Positions 17,062-26,136 of a DNA stretch of 64,000 nucleotides are shown here, one piece after another. This DNA is from Methanobrevibacter sp. (lineage in GTDB: Archaea > Methanobacteriota > Methanobacteria > Methanobacteriales > Methanobacteriaceae), in assembly GCF_017427765.1 (NCBI RefSeq), contig NZ_JAFRSC010000032.1, positions 62,001 to 126,000 of the forward strand, written 5' to 3'. A model generated the notes under the pieces. It saw only the letters and a program-made list of their open reading frames with translations. It was not told the origin of the DNA and searched no databases. Each line of letters starts with the position of its first letter. Position 1 is the stretch's first letter. Made by a program: the position numbers and the translations under genes.

Positions 17062-17604
17062 ATGAAAATTATAGCATTACAAGCAAGTCCTAGAAAAGGC
17101 GGAAACTGTGACGTATTGATGGATGAAATGATAAAAGGTATTGAAGAAAACGGCGGAGAAGTTGTTAAATACTTCCTTGAAGGCTGTGAAATCGCTCCAT
17201 GTAAAGCATGCATGTATTGTGCTGAGCATCCGGAATGTGTAAGGGCAGATGATGGTAACAAAATCCTTGATGATCTTGTTGCAGCTGACGGTGTAATCTT
17301 TGCAACACCTATCTATTACGGACAAATGTCAGCACAAGGAAAATTAATCATTGATCGTTTCTATTCAATAGGTCAAAACCCTGATAAAAGCTTATCCGGA
17401 AAAGCTGCATTGATATTTACAGAAAACCAACCTGAAGGAACCTATGCAGACTACATTGAGCTTACCAAATTCTCACCATTCACATTTATGGGATATGATG
17501 TGATTGGACATATTGATGCAGGCTCAGCAGGCCCTGCAGGTATTGTAGCTGAAGAGCAAGAAGATAAGCTTAAAGAAGCTTATGAATTAGGTAAAAAGTT
17601 TTAA
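17062..17604 (+). CDS. iron-sulfur flavoprotein (NADPH-dependent FMN reductase fold)
   Basis: 180 residues. N-terminal FMN-binding ASPRKGGNCD, then the compact cysteine motif C47-x2-C50-x2-C53-x5-C59 (APCKACMYCAEHPEC) that binds [4Fe-4S] in methanogen Isf proteins, then TPIYYGQMSAQGK. Isf proteins take electrons from ferredoxin and reduce O2, H2O2 or other acceptors. GGAG ribosome site at 17049. A ferredoxin gene follows 44 bases downstream and is a plausible partner. Confidence 0.85.
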   Translation: MKIIALQASPRKGGNCDVLMDEMIKGIEENGGEVVKYFLEGCEIAPCKACMYCAEHPECVRADDGNKILDDLVAADGVIFATPIYYGQMSAQGKLIIDRFYSIGQNPDKSLSGKAALIFTENQPEGTYADYIELTKFSPFTFMGYDVIGHIDAGSAGPAGIVAEEQEDKLKEAYELGKKF

Positions 17605-17648
17605 TTTAATTTAAAACTTTTATTTTTTTATATTTTTGTGGTATTGAA

Positions 17649-17882
17649 ATGGGTTTAGGTTCACTTTTTAAAAGAAATAAAGACAAAAAAGAGGAAATCA
17701 TAGAATCTCACATTGACATTAACACAGATGATTGTGATGCATGCGAGAAATGCACAATTGCATGTCCGAACAATGTACTGATTATTGTTGATGGAGTTTC
17801 ATCAGTTCGTGACCCTCAGGTTTGCAAAAGCTGTAAGGTATGTATGGCAATCTGTCCGAACGATTGCATTACAGTCAACTGA
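17649..17882 (+). CDS. 2[4Fe-4S] ferredoxin
   Basis: 77 residues. Two cluster motifs, CDACEKCTIACP and CKSCKVCMAICP, follow a basic N-terminal extension of about 25 residues (GLGSLFKRNKDKKEE). Carries low-potential electrons in the cytoplasm. Probably co-transcribed with the flavoprotein upstream. Its 3' end overlaps the convergent NAD kinase gene by 8 bases. Confidence 0.88.
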   Translation: MGLGSLFKRNKDKKEEIIESHIDINTDDCDACEKCTIACPNNVLIIVDGVSSVRDPQVCKSCKVCMAICPNDCITVN

Positions 17883-18657
17883 TATTTTCACGAATATTAT
17901 CGATAAAGCTTCTGTTTTCTAATTTAATGATTTTAGTAATCTTGTCTGATTTTTTTATCTTAATTACATCACCATTAAATACTTCAATGGGTTTTCCGTC
18001 GTATAATACATATGAATTGGTGTTTTCTCTGATTTCAGTGATTTTGATTTCTACAGTGGAGTCATCTGACAATATTATGCTTCTGTTAATTACTGTATGT
18101 GGTGCTATAGGAGTCAATGTTATTATATGTGCAGTCGGATCGACAATTGGCCCTCCGCAGGATAGATTATAGGCAGTTGAACCTGTTGGAGTACATACAA
18201 GAATGCCGTCTGCAGTATATGAATTGATTAGTTTTCCATTGACTGTGGCATCAAATCTTACAACACCAAATGTATTTTTGGAGATGGCAATTTCATTTAG
18301 ACTTTCGGGAATTTTAACAGTTTCTCCGTTGGGTTTGGTTATTTCACCTTCCACCATCATTCGCTCTTCAATATGATAGTTTCCATTTTTAATATCATCT
18401 AATGACTGTTTAATTTTTTTAGGTGAAATTTCAGTAAGATAACCTAATGTTCCTGTGTTAATTCCAACAATAGGTTTTCCAGAAGATATTCTTGCTGATT
18501 TGAGAAATGTTCCATCGCCTCCAATGGAAATAATAATGTCTGCTTTTTTGATATTATCCACAACATCAATATCTAAACTTTTAGAAATTTCAAAAATTGA
18601 ATCATGGACTCTGGAGGTTATTTTTTTAATATTGTCTGTGTTGATGAATATTTTCAT
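17875..18657 (-). CDS. nadK: NAD kinase
   Basis: 260 residues. SIGGDGTFLKSAR (about 45-56) is the phosphate-binding GGDGT signature; GINTGTLGYLTE and the conserved TPTGSTAYNLSCGGPIV block follow. It phosphorylates NAD+ to NADP+, which supplies the substrate of the F420:NADP reductase at 1713. It is a stand-alone kinase, without the inositol-phosphatase-like domain fused in some methanogens. A TATA element about 25-30 bases upstream and no ribosome site suggest a leaderless transcript. Confidence 0.9.
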   Translation of the reverse strand: MKIFINTDNIKKITSRVHDSIFEISKSLDIDVVDNIKKADIIISIGGDGTFLKSARISSGKPIVGINTGTLGYLTEISPKKIKQSLDDIKNGNYHIEERMMVEGEITKPNGETVKIPESLNEIAISKNTFGVVRFDATVNGKLINSYTADGILVCTPTGSTAYNLSCGGPIVDPTAHIITLTPIAPHTVINRSIILSDDSTVEIKITEIRENTNSYVLYDGKPIEVFNGDVIKIKKSDKITKIIKLENRSFIDNIRENIS

Positions 18658-18716
18658 GATAATACTATGTATTTCAGAAATATTATATTTTTTAATGTTT
18701 ATGTAAAAAAATAGAA

Positions 18717-19013
18717 TTATAGGCTGATTTCATCAGCACCTATAACTTGAATAGTCATATTTTCAACAAATTCTTCAGTCTCTTCACCGAAGTTTAAAAA
18801 GTGAGGGGAAGCCATATGTCTTTTAAGAGCATCTAAAGACTCCCATTTTTCAACAAATGTCAAACTGTCACCTTCTAAAGGTTGTAACAATTGATAATCA
18901 ATATTACCTTCTTCTTGCAAAGTTTCAAAAATCAAATCATCTGCAACTTCAATAATACTGTCTTGACAACCTTCTTTAGGTTCGATTTTTGCTAGAACTA
19001 AAATGAAATCCAT
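18717..19013 (-). CDS. antibiotic biosynthesis monooxygenase-domain (YgiN-like) protein
   Basis: 98 residues, typical size for the ABM ferredoxin-like fold. IIEVADDLIFETLQEEGNIDYQLLQP, EKWESLDALKRHMASPHF and the C-terminal E-x-M-x-I-Q-V are the expected blocks. Family members are small dimers ranging from quinol monooxygenases to proteins with no known reaction; in a strict anaerobe a monooxygenase role is doubtful, and quinone or reactive-species handling is more likely. GGTGAG ribosome site. Confidence 0.8.
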   Translation of the reverse strand: MDFILVLAKIEPKEGCQDSIIEVADDLIFETLQEEGNIDYQLLQPLEGDSLTFVEKWESLDALKRHMASPHFLNFGEETEEFVENMTIQVIGADEISL

Positions 19014-19146
19014 AACTACTCACCTAGTATTTGATAAGATTAATTATATTTTCATATTATTAAAGTTATTCTATAATTTTTTTTCAAAAACTACATTAAT
19101 AAAAAAACAGATATAATTAATCAGCAAAAAATTTTGGAGAAAAATA

Positions 19147-19839
19147 ATGATATATTCAACTGAGATAGAAAATATGTGTCCGGTTCGAAAAGGTGCTAAT
19201 CATGACCCTGCTCCAATCCCTGAAGAGGGCAAATGGGTAAAAGCAAAACAGATTACAGACATTTCTGGTTTTACTCATGGTATAGGATGGTGTGCACCTC
19301 AACAAGGATGCTGTAAATTAACACTGAATGTTAAAGAGGGTATTATTGAAGAGGCATTGGTTGAAACATTAGGTTGTTCTGGTATGACTCATTCAGCGGC
19401 AATGGCCGGTGAAATTTTAGTTGGAAAAACAATCCTTGAAGCATTAAACACAGATTTGGTTTGTGATGCAATCAACACAGCAATGCGTGAATTATTCTTA
19501 CAGATTGTTTACGGAAGAACCCAATCTGCATTTTCAGAAGGCGGTCTTCAAATTGGTGCGGGACTTGAAGATTTAGGTAAAGGTCACAGAAGCCAAGTAG
19601 GAACAATTTATTCAACAAAAGAGAAAGGTCCAAGATATTTGGAGTTAACTGAAGGTTACATTACTGAAATCGGCCTTGACGAAGACAATGAAATTATAGG
19701 ATATAAATACATTAACTTAGGTGTAATGTTGGACTTCATCAAAGATGGTGTTGATCCTCTTGAAGCTATTGAAAAGGCTAGAGGTCAATACGGAAGATTC
19801 GATGATGCGGCTAAAAAAATAGACCCTAGAAAGGAGTGA
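19147..19839 (+). CDS. IscU/NifU-like Fe-S scaffold family protein
   Basis: 230 residues. Cysteines C49 (GIGWCAP), C55/C56 (GCCKL), C77 (TLGCSGM) and C106 (LVCDAI) sit in a NifU/IscU-N-like arrangement; LGCSGMTHSAAMAGEILVGK is the core block. The family is predicted to assemble or hold an Fe-S cluster. It is longer than IscU (about 128) with an extra N-terminal 40 residues and a C-terminal domain. It is 4 bases upstream of the GGGtGRT gene; this pairing appears to be fixed in methanogens and many anaerobes, so the two likely work together. Confidence 0.75.
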   Translation: MIYSTEIENMCPVRKGANHDPAPIPEEGKWVKAKQITDISGFTHGIGWCAPQQGCCKLTLNVKEGIIEEALVETLGCSGMTHSAAMAGEILVGKTILEALNTDLVCDAINTAMRELFLQIVYGRTQSAFSEGGLQIGAGLEDLGKGHRSQVGTIYSTKEKGPRYLELTEGYITEIGLDEDNEIIGYKYINLGVMLDFIKDGVDPLEAIEKARGQYGRFDDAAKKIDPRKE

Positions 19840-19843
19840 TAAT

Positions 19844-20845
19844 ATGAGTTTATTTGAAAGTTATGAAAGAAGAATCGATCAAATCATTCCTGTTTTAGAA
19901 AAATATGATATAAAAGACCTTGAAGAGGCAAAACAGATTTGTCTTGACAAAGGTTTTGACCCATATGAAATTGTAAAAGGGGTCCAGCCTATTTGTTTTG
20001 AAAATGCATGCTGGGCTTACACACTTGGAGCTGCAATTGCTGTTAAAACTGGTTGTGTGAAAGCTTCCGATGCTGCTAAAGCAATTGGTGAAGGACTTCA
20101 GGCATTCTGTATTCCTGGAAGTGTAGCTGATGACAGAAAAGTAGGTCTTGGTCATGGTAATCTTGCTTCAATGCTTTTAAGTGATGAAAGTGAATGTTTT
20201 GCATTCCTTGCAGGCCATGAAAGTTTTGCAGCTGCAGAAGGAGCTATTGGAATTGCCAACTCTGCAAATGAAGTAAGAGCTAAACCGTTAAGAGTTATTT
20301 TAAACGGTCTTGGTAAGGATGCTGCATTAATAATTTCCAGAATTAACGGATTCACCCATGTAGAAACTGAATTTGATTACTTTACAGGAGAAGTGAAAGT
20401 CGTAAAAGAAAAAGCCTACTCCGATGGAGAACGTGCAAAAGTCAGATGCTACGGTGCAGATGATGTACGTGAAGGTGTAGCAATCATGCATTTGGAAGGC
20501 GTTGATGTATCTATAACCGGTAATTCAACCAACCCTACACGTTTCCAACATCCTGTTGCTGGAACTTATAAAAAAGAATGCCTAGAACAAGGCAAAAAAT
20601 ACTTCTCAGTTGCATCAGGAGGGGGAACCGGAAGAACCTTGCACCCAGACAACATGGCTGCAGGACCAGCATCCTATGGTATGACAGATACTATGGGTAG
20701 AATGCACTCCGATGCCCAATTTGCAGGTTCATCATCAGTACCGGCTCACGTGGAAATGATGGGACTAATAGGTATGGGTAATAACCCTATGGTTGGTGCA
20801 TCTGTTGCAGTTGCTGTAGCAGTAGAAAAGGCAATGAAAAAATAA
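19844..20845 (+). CDS. GGGtGRT family protein
   Basis: 333 residues. Named for the motif GGGTGRT at about residues 259-265, followed by HPDNMAAGPASYGMTDTMG and a Gly/Ala-rich C-terminus. No reaction is known. The family co-occurs with the NifU-like protein encoded just upstream (4-base gap; GGAGTGAT ribosome site). Several conserved cysteines (in ICLDKG, PICFENACW, FCIPGS) could take part in cluster or metal binding; this is inference. Confidence 0.85.
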   Translation: MSLFESYERRIDQIIPVLEKYDIKDLEEAKQICLDKGFDPYEIVKGVQPICFENACWAYTLGAAIAVKTGCVKASDAAKAIGEGLQAFCIPGSVADDRKVGLGHGNLASMLLSDESECFAFLAGHESFAAAEGAIGIANSANEVRAKPLRVILNGLGKDAALIISRINGFTHVETEFDYFTGEVKVVKEKAYSDGERAKVRCYGADDVREGVAIMHLEGVDVSITGNSTNPTRFQHPVAGTYKKECLEQGKKYFSVASGGGTGRTLHPDNMAAGPASYGMTDTMGRMHSDAQFAGSSSVPAHVEMMGLIGMGNNPMVGASVAVAVAVEKAMKK

Positions 20846-20878
20846 GGGAGTTATTCCCTTTAAATTCTTTTTTTAGTG
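20844..20878 (+). terminator. hairpin terminator after GGGtGRT gene
   Basis: AAGGGA (20844-20849) pairs with TCCCTT (20855-20860) over a 5-base loop, followed by a run of seven T at about 20869-20875. It overlaps the stop codon. Confidence 0.6.
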
Positions 20879-20883
20879 ATAAT

Positions 20884-21300
20884 ATGTCAAATATGTGGGG
20901 ATTGGCAGCAAAAGGAATTTGCGAGCATAATGGAAAAATTCTTCTTTTAAAAATAAGATCAAAATCATCTCATGATGCAGGTTTATGGGAAATTCCCGGA
21001 GGCAAAGTCAAAAAAGGCGAGTTTTTTGATGCTGCTTTAAAACGTGAATACAAAGAGGAAACAGGTCTAGATGTTGAAGTTGAATCCCTTTATAATGTTA
21101 TTCAGAGAAATTATACTGCATGCAAAACCAATGAGGAAATCAGATCGATACAATTAATAATGAAAGTAAGCTGCTCAACAGATGAAGTTACAATAAGTGA
21201 AGAGCACGATGACTATGGGTGGTTTACAAAAAAAGAAGTCTGTGAAATGATTGATAACAATCAGCTTGCAATAGCTGCAGTAAGGGCATTTAAAAAATAG
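20884..21300 (+). CDS. Nudix hydrolase
   Basis: 138 residues. A perfect Nudix box runs from G40 to L62 (G-x5-E46-x7-R54-E55-x2-E58-E59-x-G61). Flanking LWEIPGGKV and a late DDYGWFTKKEV resemble MutT/8-oxo-dGTP-type enzymes that clean oxidised or damaged nucleotides; the exact substrate cannot be read. It follows the terminator of the previous operon and has its own weak ribosome site. Confidence 0.88.
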   Translation: MSNMWGLAAKGICEHNGKILLLKIRSKSSHDAGLWEIPGGKVKKGEFFDAALKREYKEETGLDVEVESLYNVIQRNYTACKTNEEIRSIQLIMKVSCSTDEVTISEEHDDYGWFTKKEVCEMIDNNQLAIAAVRAFKK

Positions 21301-21304
21301 GAAC

Positions 21305-22105
21305 TTAATAATCAAGCCCTAAAAGTTTAGATGCATTTTTATACATTATAAGCTCTCTTTCTTCTTCAGTCAAATCTATTTTATTGAAGTATTCCATTTC
21401 ACTTTTGGAATCCCACATTGGATAGTCTGTACCCCATAAAACCCTATCAGCACCATAAGCATGAATTAAATCAAGTGCGGTTTCAGGACTTAAATCGTAA
21501 AGACTGGAACTTAAATCAACATAAAGGTTCGGTGTTCCTGCCAGTTTTTGTGTAGCTTCCTGCCACATGCTCCAACCTGCAAAATGAGCTCCTATAAATG
21601 TAATGTCAGGAAATTTTTCTAAAAATGGTTTAATCTGTTCCGGATTTGAATAACTGTATCTGAAATCTCCACAATGAACAAGCATAGGAACTTTACCGTT
21701 ACTTACAACTTCACCAATCCTGAATGCGCGCTCATCGTCCATGGCAAACTGTTGGAAATCCGGGTGCAGTTTAACTCCTTTAAGGCCAAGTTCAATTAGA
21801 TAGTCAAAATCTCCTTGTATATCATCACTGTCTGGGTGTAATGTTCCAAAACCAGTAAATAAATCTGGATAGGCATTTACAGATTCAGCAATAAATTCAT
21901 TAATTGATTTGACCTGTTTTGGTGTTGTTGCAACTGAATGAACAAGGTAATGTGTTACTCCAACCTGATTTCCGTCCCTTAATAAATCATCCAATTTACC
22001 ATTTAGGGACATATCCAAATCATAAAAGTCTCTAATTCCCATTACTGCTTTATCTGCTATTTTTTCCGGATAAATATGACAATGTGCGTTTACAAGTTTT
22101 TGCAT
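21305..22105 (-). CDS. amidohydrolase family protein (Amidohydro_2)
   Basis: 266 residues. The metal ligands are visible in order: N-terminal NAHCHIYP (H-x-H), KLHPDF, MLVHCGDF (His), GAHFAG (His) and the late WGTDYPMW (Asp). This matches the ACMSD-type amidohydrolase family PF04909, TIM-barrel metal hydrolases or decarboxylases. Substrate unknown. GGTGG ribosome site. Separate transcription unit, convergent with the Nudix gene. Confidence 0.82.
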   Translation of the reverse strand: MQKLVNAHCHIYPEKIADKAVMGIRDFYDLDMSLNGKLDDLLRDGNQVGVTHYLVHSVATTPKQVKSINEFIAESVNAYPDLFTGFGTLHPDSDDIQGDFDYLIELGLKGVKLHPDFQQFAMDDERAFRIGEVVSNGKVPMLVHCGDFRYSYSNPEQIKPFLEKFPDITFIGAHFAGWSMWQEATQKLAGTPNLYVDLSSSLYDLSPETALDLIHAYGADRVLWGTDYPMWDSKSEMEYFNKIDLTEEERELIMYKNASKLLGLDY

Positions 22106-22208
22106 ATAATTAAACCACCTATTAATCTAAATAATATTTTGATTTTGAAAATATAAATATATTAATGAACACTTAACTTTTTAACATATTATCCACAAAT
22201 ATGCTAAT

Positions 22209-22586
22209 ATGAAAAACTGTCCGAGTTGTGGTTATGAAAACATAGATGAAGCGCTATTTTGCCGTAATTGCGGGCATGATTTAAACAGCCAAAAACCACA
22301 AAAAACAGCTGAATCAAAACTTAGCCACGTAAAAGATGAATCTATTGTAATAAAATTGTTCTATAAAACCGATAGACGTACAAATGAATTGAGATTTGCA
22401 AAATCAAAATCAATAAGTATTGCAGTATTCATTCTAATGTTTCTCTTTGGTATTTTTCAAGGATCAACAACAGTTTCATTTTTCGTAGTTATCATAGTAG
22501 CAATAGTATTCGGATTAATTTTTGCAATTCCAGTATATGTGCTTGGTTTTATTACTGGTTTGTTAATAGATAGATTTTTAAATTAA
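22209..22586 (+). CDS. zinc-ribbon membrane protein
   Basis: 125 residues. N-terminal zinc ribbon CPSCGYENIDEALFCRNCG (4-22), a basic linker, then two hydrophobic segments (about 73-90 and 95-120). Same design as the proteins at 3275 and 27061, though outside the ribbon they differ. Function unknown; the ribbon would face the cytoplasm. No clear ribosome site, so possibly leaderless. Confidence 0.68.
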   Translation: MKNCPSCGYENIDEALFCRNCGHDLNSQKPQKTAESKLSHVKDESIVIKLFYKTDRRTNELRFAKSKSISIAVFILMFLFGIFQGSTTVSFFVVIIVAIVFGLIFAIPVYVLGFITGLLIDRFLN

Positions 22587-22600
22587 AAAAAGAAGTGAAA

Positions 22601-23251
22601 TTAATATAACTTTTCACCGCTATATTCATTTTCTTCAGTATAGATTCTTATCAGTCTGTCTATTAAATCATCATACATTAACCTATGACCAATGGCTCCA
22701 CCATTAACTGTTTTTACATTATTAATGGAATCATCTGAAAATTCACCGCTGTTGTTAATAATGTACCACATTCCATGCGGAGTATATATGAACAGTTCTC
22801 CTTCTCCATTTTCATATCCATTTTTAAAGCTGTCCTGAGGGTCATACATTTTAGTAGAATGAATAACTAATCTGGATAAGTCCTGTTTTGGTCTTGTTCC
22901 TGTTCGCTGAAAGAGCATGGTTAACCATTCATAGGATTTTTCTTTAAGGTTTGCTTTTTTGACAGGGTCTGCAAAAGCCTCTTTAACCTTATTCTGCCTT
23001 TTTTCTAAGGTGTTTGTTATGCCAAGTATTTCTTCTACTTTTGAGACATCCTTTTCCAAACATCTCCATCCTTCAGGCCGGCCGGTTACCTGAACATTAC
23101 CTTCCACAAAGTCCATTCTTTTGAATTTTCTGAAATATGGCTTTACTTTTTCAAATTCCTCATCAGGTATCTTTTTATTTAATCCATAGAGATATCCATA
23201 TTCATTTGCATCATAACATTTTGTTTCAAGTTTAAGCTCTTCTTCTGCCAT
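22601..23251 (-). CDS. hypothetical protein
   Basis: 216 residues, soluble, no signal peptide or membrane helix. Acidic start, Lys-rich middle (LEKRQNKVKEAFADPVKKAN), and a C-terminal aromatic-rich region (ELFIYTPHGMWYIINNSGEFSD cut by a Gly-rich turn). No family recognised. Good GGTGAT ribosome site, so a real gene. Converges with the zinc-ribbon gene across a 14-base gap. Confidence 0.6.
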   Translation of the reverse strand: MAEEELKLETKCYDANEYGYLYGLNKKIPDEEFEKVKPYFRKFKRMDFVEGNVQVTGRPEGWRCLEKDVSKVEEILGITNTLEKRQNKVKEAFADPVKKANLKEKSYEWLTMLFQRTGTRPKQDLSRLVIHSTKMYDPQDSFKNGYENGEGELFIYTPHGMWYIINNSGEFSDDSINNVKTVNGGAIGHRLMYDDLIDRLIRIYTEENEYSGEKLY

Positions 23252-23347
23252 GATATCACCTATTTTATATATAATTAATTTGTTTCAATGATATAAAACT
23301 ATTGGATATAGTAAGTTATTTTTATTTAAAATTACTAATAGTAGAAT

Positions 23348-24298
23348 ATGGTTAAAGTAAGCATTATGGGATCAACTGGAATTATCGGAAAAAACGTTGC
23401 ATTTACACTAGCGCGTGCTGATACCGTTGATGAAATCGTGTTATTCGCAAGACCCGAAAGTGTTGAAAAGGCTAGAGGTGAATCATTTGATATGTATGAT
23501 GCTCTTGCTGCTGAGGATATAGATTGTACTTTAACACCTTCTTCAGACTATGAGGATTTAAAGGATTCGGCGATTGTACTGATTACTGCTGGAATTCCTC
23601 GTGAGGAAGGTATGAACAGACGGGATTTGGCTATTCCGAATGCCAAAATCGTCAATGAGTATTCTCGCCAAATTGCCGCTCATGCACCTGATTCTATCAT
23701 TTTAATAGCTACAAATCCTGTTGATGTTATGACAACTGTTGCCTATAAAGCTTCAGGATTTAAAAAATCAAAGGTTATTGGTGTTGGAAATCACTTGGAT
23801 TCTCTAAGACTTAAAGCCTATTTCTCAAGACAGATTAACATTAACAGTTCAGAAGTCCACACTAGGGTTGTTGGTGAACATGGAGATCATATGGTTCCTC
23901 TTTTGAGTTCAACCACTATTGGCGGTATCCCATTAAAATATTTCGTTAAAGCAGTTGATATGGAAGTTCCCCGTCTTGTAAACAGACTTAAAAAAGCAGG
24001 TAATACTATAATTTCTAAAAAAGGCGCAACAGAATATGGGCCATCATATGCTATTTCAAACTTAGTTTCAACAATAATTACTGACACCCATAAAGTTTTA
24101 ACCGTTTCATCATATCTTGATGGTGAAATAGGTGATGTTTATGATGTATCTTTAGGTGTACCTGTTGTTTTATCTAAAAAAGGTGTTGCAATGATTGTTC
24201 CTCTACATATGAATGATTTTGAATTGCATGAATTTAAACAGGCAGCAAAGGTCGTTAAAGAAACAACTGAAGACGTTTTAAAATCACTTAATGAGTAA
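23348..24298 (+). CDS. mdh: malate dehydrogenase
   Basis: 316 residues. Rossmann motif GSTGIIGKNVAFTL (8-21), the substrate loop GIPREEGMNRRDLA with catalytic arginines, ATNPVDVMT, and the active-site His in VVGEHGDHMVP. This is the archaeal lactate/malate dehydrogenase clade of methanogens. FARPESVEKARGE after strand 2 lacks the usual Asp, pointing to NADP(H) preference. It links oxaloacetate and malate in the reductive half of the citric acid cycle. Its end overlaps the ATG region preceding sstT. Confidence 0.88.
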   Translation: MVKVSIMGSTGIIGKNVAFTLARADTVDEIVLFARPESVEKARGESFDMYDALAAEDIDCTLTPSSDYEDLKDSAIVLITAGIPREEGMNRRDLAIPNAKIVNEYSRQIAAHAPDSIILIATNPVDVMTTVAYKASGFKKSKVIGVGNHLDSLRLKAYFSRQININSSEVHTRVVGEHGDHMVPLLSSTTIGGIPLKYFVKAVDMEVPRLVNRLKKAGNTIISKKGATEYGPSYAISNLVSTIITDTHKVLTVSSYLDGEIGDVYDVSLGVPVVLSKKGVAMIVPLHMNDFELHEFKQAAKVVKETTEDVLKSLNE

Positions 24299-24317
24299 AG
24301 TAATTAGAGGAAATTTT

Positions 24318-25565
24318 ATGAAATATGTGGACAAATGGACTCAGTCAAGTCTTATTTTAAAAATTATTATTGGTTTAATTATAGGTGCTATTTTAGGATT
24401 ATTGGTTCCCCAATGGACAATAATCGGTTTTCCAGGTGATTTGTTTGTAAGTGCTCTTAAAGCAGTTGCTCCACTATTGGTATTTGTTTTGGTAGCTTCA
24501 GCTATTTCAAAAGCCAGAAGTGGTATTGGGGGTAGATTTAAAACAGTTATAATTCTTTATTTATTCAGTACTTTTCTATCTGCAATGGTTGCAATTATAG
24601 CAAGTACAATCTTTCCGGTTACAATTCATCTTTCAAATGCAAGTACTGCTGCAGCACCGGGCGGTATCGGTGAAGTAATGTATAATATGATTATGACAGT
24701 ATTTTCAAATCCTATTGATTTATTGTCCCAGGGCCAGTATCTGGGAATACTGTTTTGGTCTATAGTATTCGGTATTGCACTTAAGATGGTTGCAAGCGAT
24801 ACTACTAAAGATGTTATAACCGATTGTGCAAATGCGGTTACAACAGTAGTGCGTGGAATTATACAATGCGCTCCATTCGGTATTATGGGATTGGTATTTA
24901 AATCCGTTTCTGAAAGTGGAATCGGCATATTCACTCAATATGGTCAGTTGATATTATTGCTTGTTGGCTGTATTGCATTTGTTGCTTTTGTAACAGATCC
25001 TTTGATTTCAGCATTTGCCCTAAGGCGTAACCCATATCCTCTGGTATTGACATGTTTAAGGGAAAGTGGTATAACAGCATTTTTCTCAAGAAGCTCTGCT
25101 GCAAATATTCCGGTCAACATGCAGTTATGTGAACGTTTGGGATTGGACAGAGATTTCTTTTCAATCAGTATTCCGTTAGGTGCTACAATCAATATGGAAG
25201 GAGCGGCTGTCACAATTACAGTCATGACTCTTGCAGTATGCCATACTATGGGAATTTCAGTTCCGCTGCCTGTTACAATTGTTCTCTGCATTATTTCAAC
25301 AGTCGGTGCATGCGGAGCATCTGGAGTGGCGGGAGGTTCACTTTTGCTTATTCCGATGGCTTGTTCATTATTTGGAATAAGTGCTGATGTATCTATGCAA
25401 GCAGTTGCTGTAGGATTTATTATTGGTGTAATCCAGGATTCCTGTGAAACTGCATTAAACTCTGCCGGAGATGCTTTGTTTTCAGCAACAGCGGAGTATC
25501 ATGACCGTTTGAAAAATGGAGAACCTATGAATTTCCTGGGGGAATTTGCAAAAAACAAAAGTTAA
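24318..25565 (+). CDS. sstT: serine/threonine:Na+ symporter SstT
   Basis: 415 residues from the ATG at 24318 with AGAGG just upstream; an ATG at 24291 lies inside mdh and adds nine unlikely residues. Close line-up with bacterial SstT from memory: LFVSALKAVAPLLVFVLV, LRESGITAFFSRSSAANIP, SIPLGATINMEGAAVT and VGFIIGVIQDSCETALNS are all near-identical blocks. Imports serine and threonine with Na+. Probably an acquisition from gut bacteria. Likely co-transcribed with mdh. Confidence 0.9.
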   Translation: MKYVDKWTQSSLILKIIIGLIIGAILGLLVPQWTIIGFPGDLFVSALKAVAPLLVFVLVASAISKARSGIGGRFKTVIILYLFSTFLSAMVAIIASTIFPVTIHLSNASTAAAPGGIGEVMYNMIMTVFSNPIDLLSQGQYLGILFWSIVFGIALKMVASDTTKDVITDCANAVTTVVRGIIQCAPFGIMGLVFKSVSESGIGIFTQYGQLILLLVGCIAFVAFVTDPLISAFALRRNPYPLVLTCLRESGITAFFSRSSAANIPVNMQLCERLGLDRDFFSISIPLGATINMEGAAVTITVMTLAVCHTMGISVPLPVTIVLCIISTVGACGASGVAGGSLLLIPMACSLFGISADVSMQAVAVGFIIGVIQDSCETALNSAGDALFSATAEYHDRLKNGEPMNFLGEFAKNKS

Positions 25566-25616
25566 ATTGTGATAATTTACTCACAATTTCTTTTAAACTA
25601 TTTTGGAGTTAATCTA

Positions 25617-26060
25617 ATGAAGCTTGTAGTTCAAAGAGTTACAAATGCCAGTGTGGAAGTGGAAGGTGAAATCACAGGCAAAATTGATGACGGGTTAATG
25701 GTTTTGGTTGGCTTTGGTGAAAATGATACAACACAAGAAGCTGATTATTTGGCTCGTAAAGTAGCTAAACTTAGAGTTTTTCCGGATGAAAATGGAAAAA
25801 TGAACAAATCCGTTATTGACATTGGAGGTAAACTGTTATTGGTTCCCCAGTTTACATTATATGGCAAGGTTAAAAAGTACAGACCATCATTTCACAGAGC
25901 CCTTAAACCCGATAAGGCTACAGAACTCTTTGATTATTTCACTGAAAAATGCGGGGAATATATAGATGTCGAAACTGGTGTATTTGGAGCATTTATGAAA
26001 GTTGACCTTCTGAATAATGGGCCTGTTACAATTTTACTTGAAAAAGAATATGAAGAATAG
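25617..26060 (+). CDS. dtd: D-aminoacyl-tRNA deacylase, bacterial DTD1 type
   Basis: 147 residues from the ATG at 25617 with GGAG at 25605; upstream codons to 25569 are unlikely. The C-terminal NNGPVT motif (133-138) that rejects L-amino acids is intact. The other motif, normally SQFTL, reads PQFTL here (residues 77-81), and the KGRRP loop reads KKYRP. The enzyme frees tRNA from wrongly attached D-amino acids. Most archaea use the unrelated DTD2, so this looks like a bacterial gene. About 50 bases after sstT, possibly in the same unit. Confidence 0.88.
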   Translation: MKLVVQRVTNASVEVEGEITGKIDDGLMVLVGFGENDTTQEADYLARKVAKLRVFPDENGKMNKSVIDIGGKLLLVPQFTLYGKVKKYRPSFHRALKPDKATELFDYFTEKCGEYIDVETGVFGAFMKVDLLNNGPVTILLEKEYEE

Positions 26061-26136
26061 AAAGTCTTTTATAATAATTTAATAAAGTACTTAATATAGA
26101 TATATTAATAATATACACACATGGGAGATATAAAAA

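Noticed and set aside
24626..25291. Minus-strand ORFs inside sstT and similar overlapping frames elsewhere
   Set aside because: They lie fully within well-supported genes on the other strand and show no family features.
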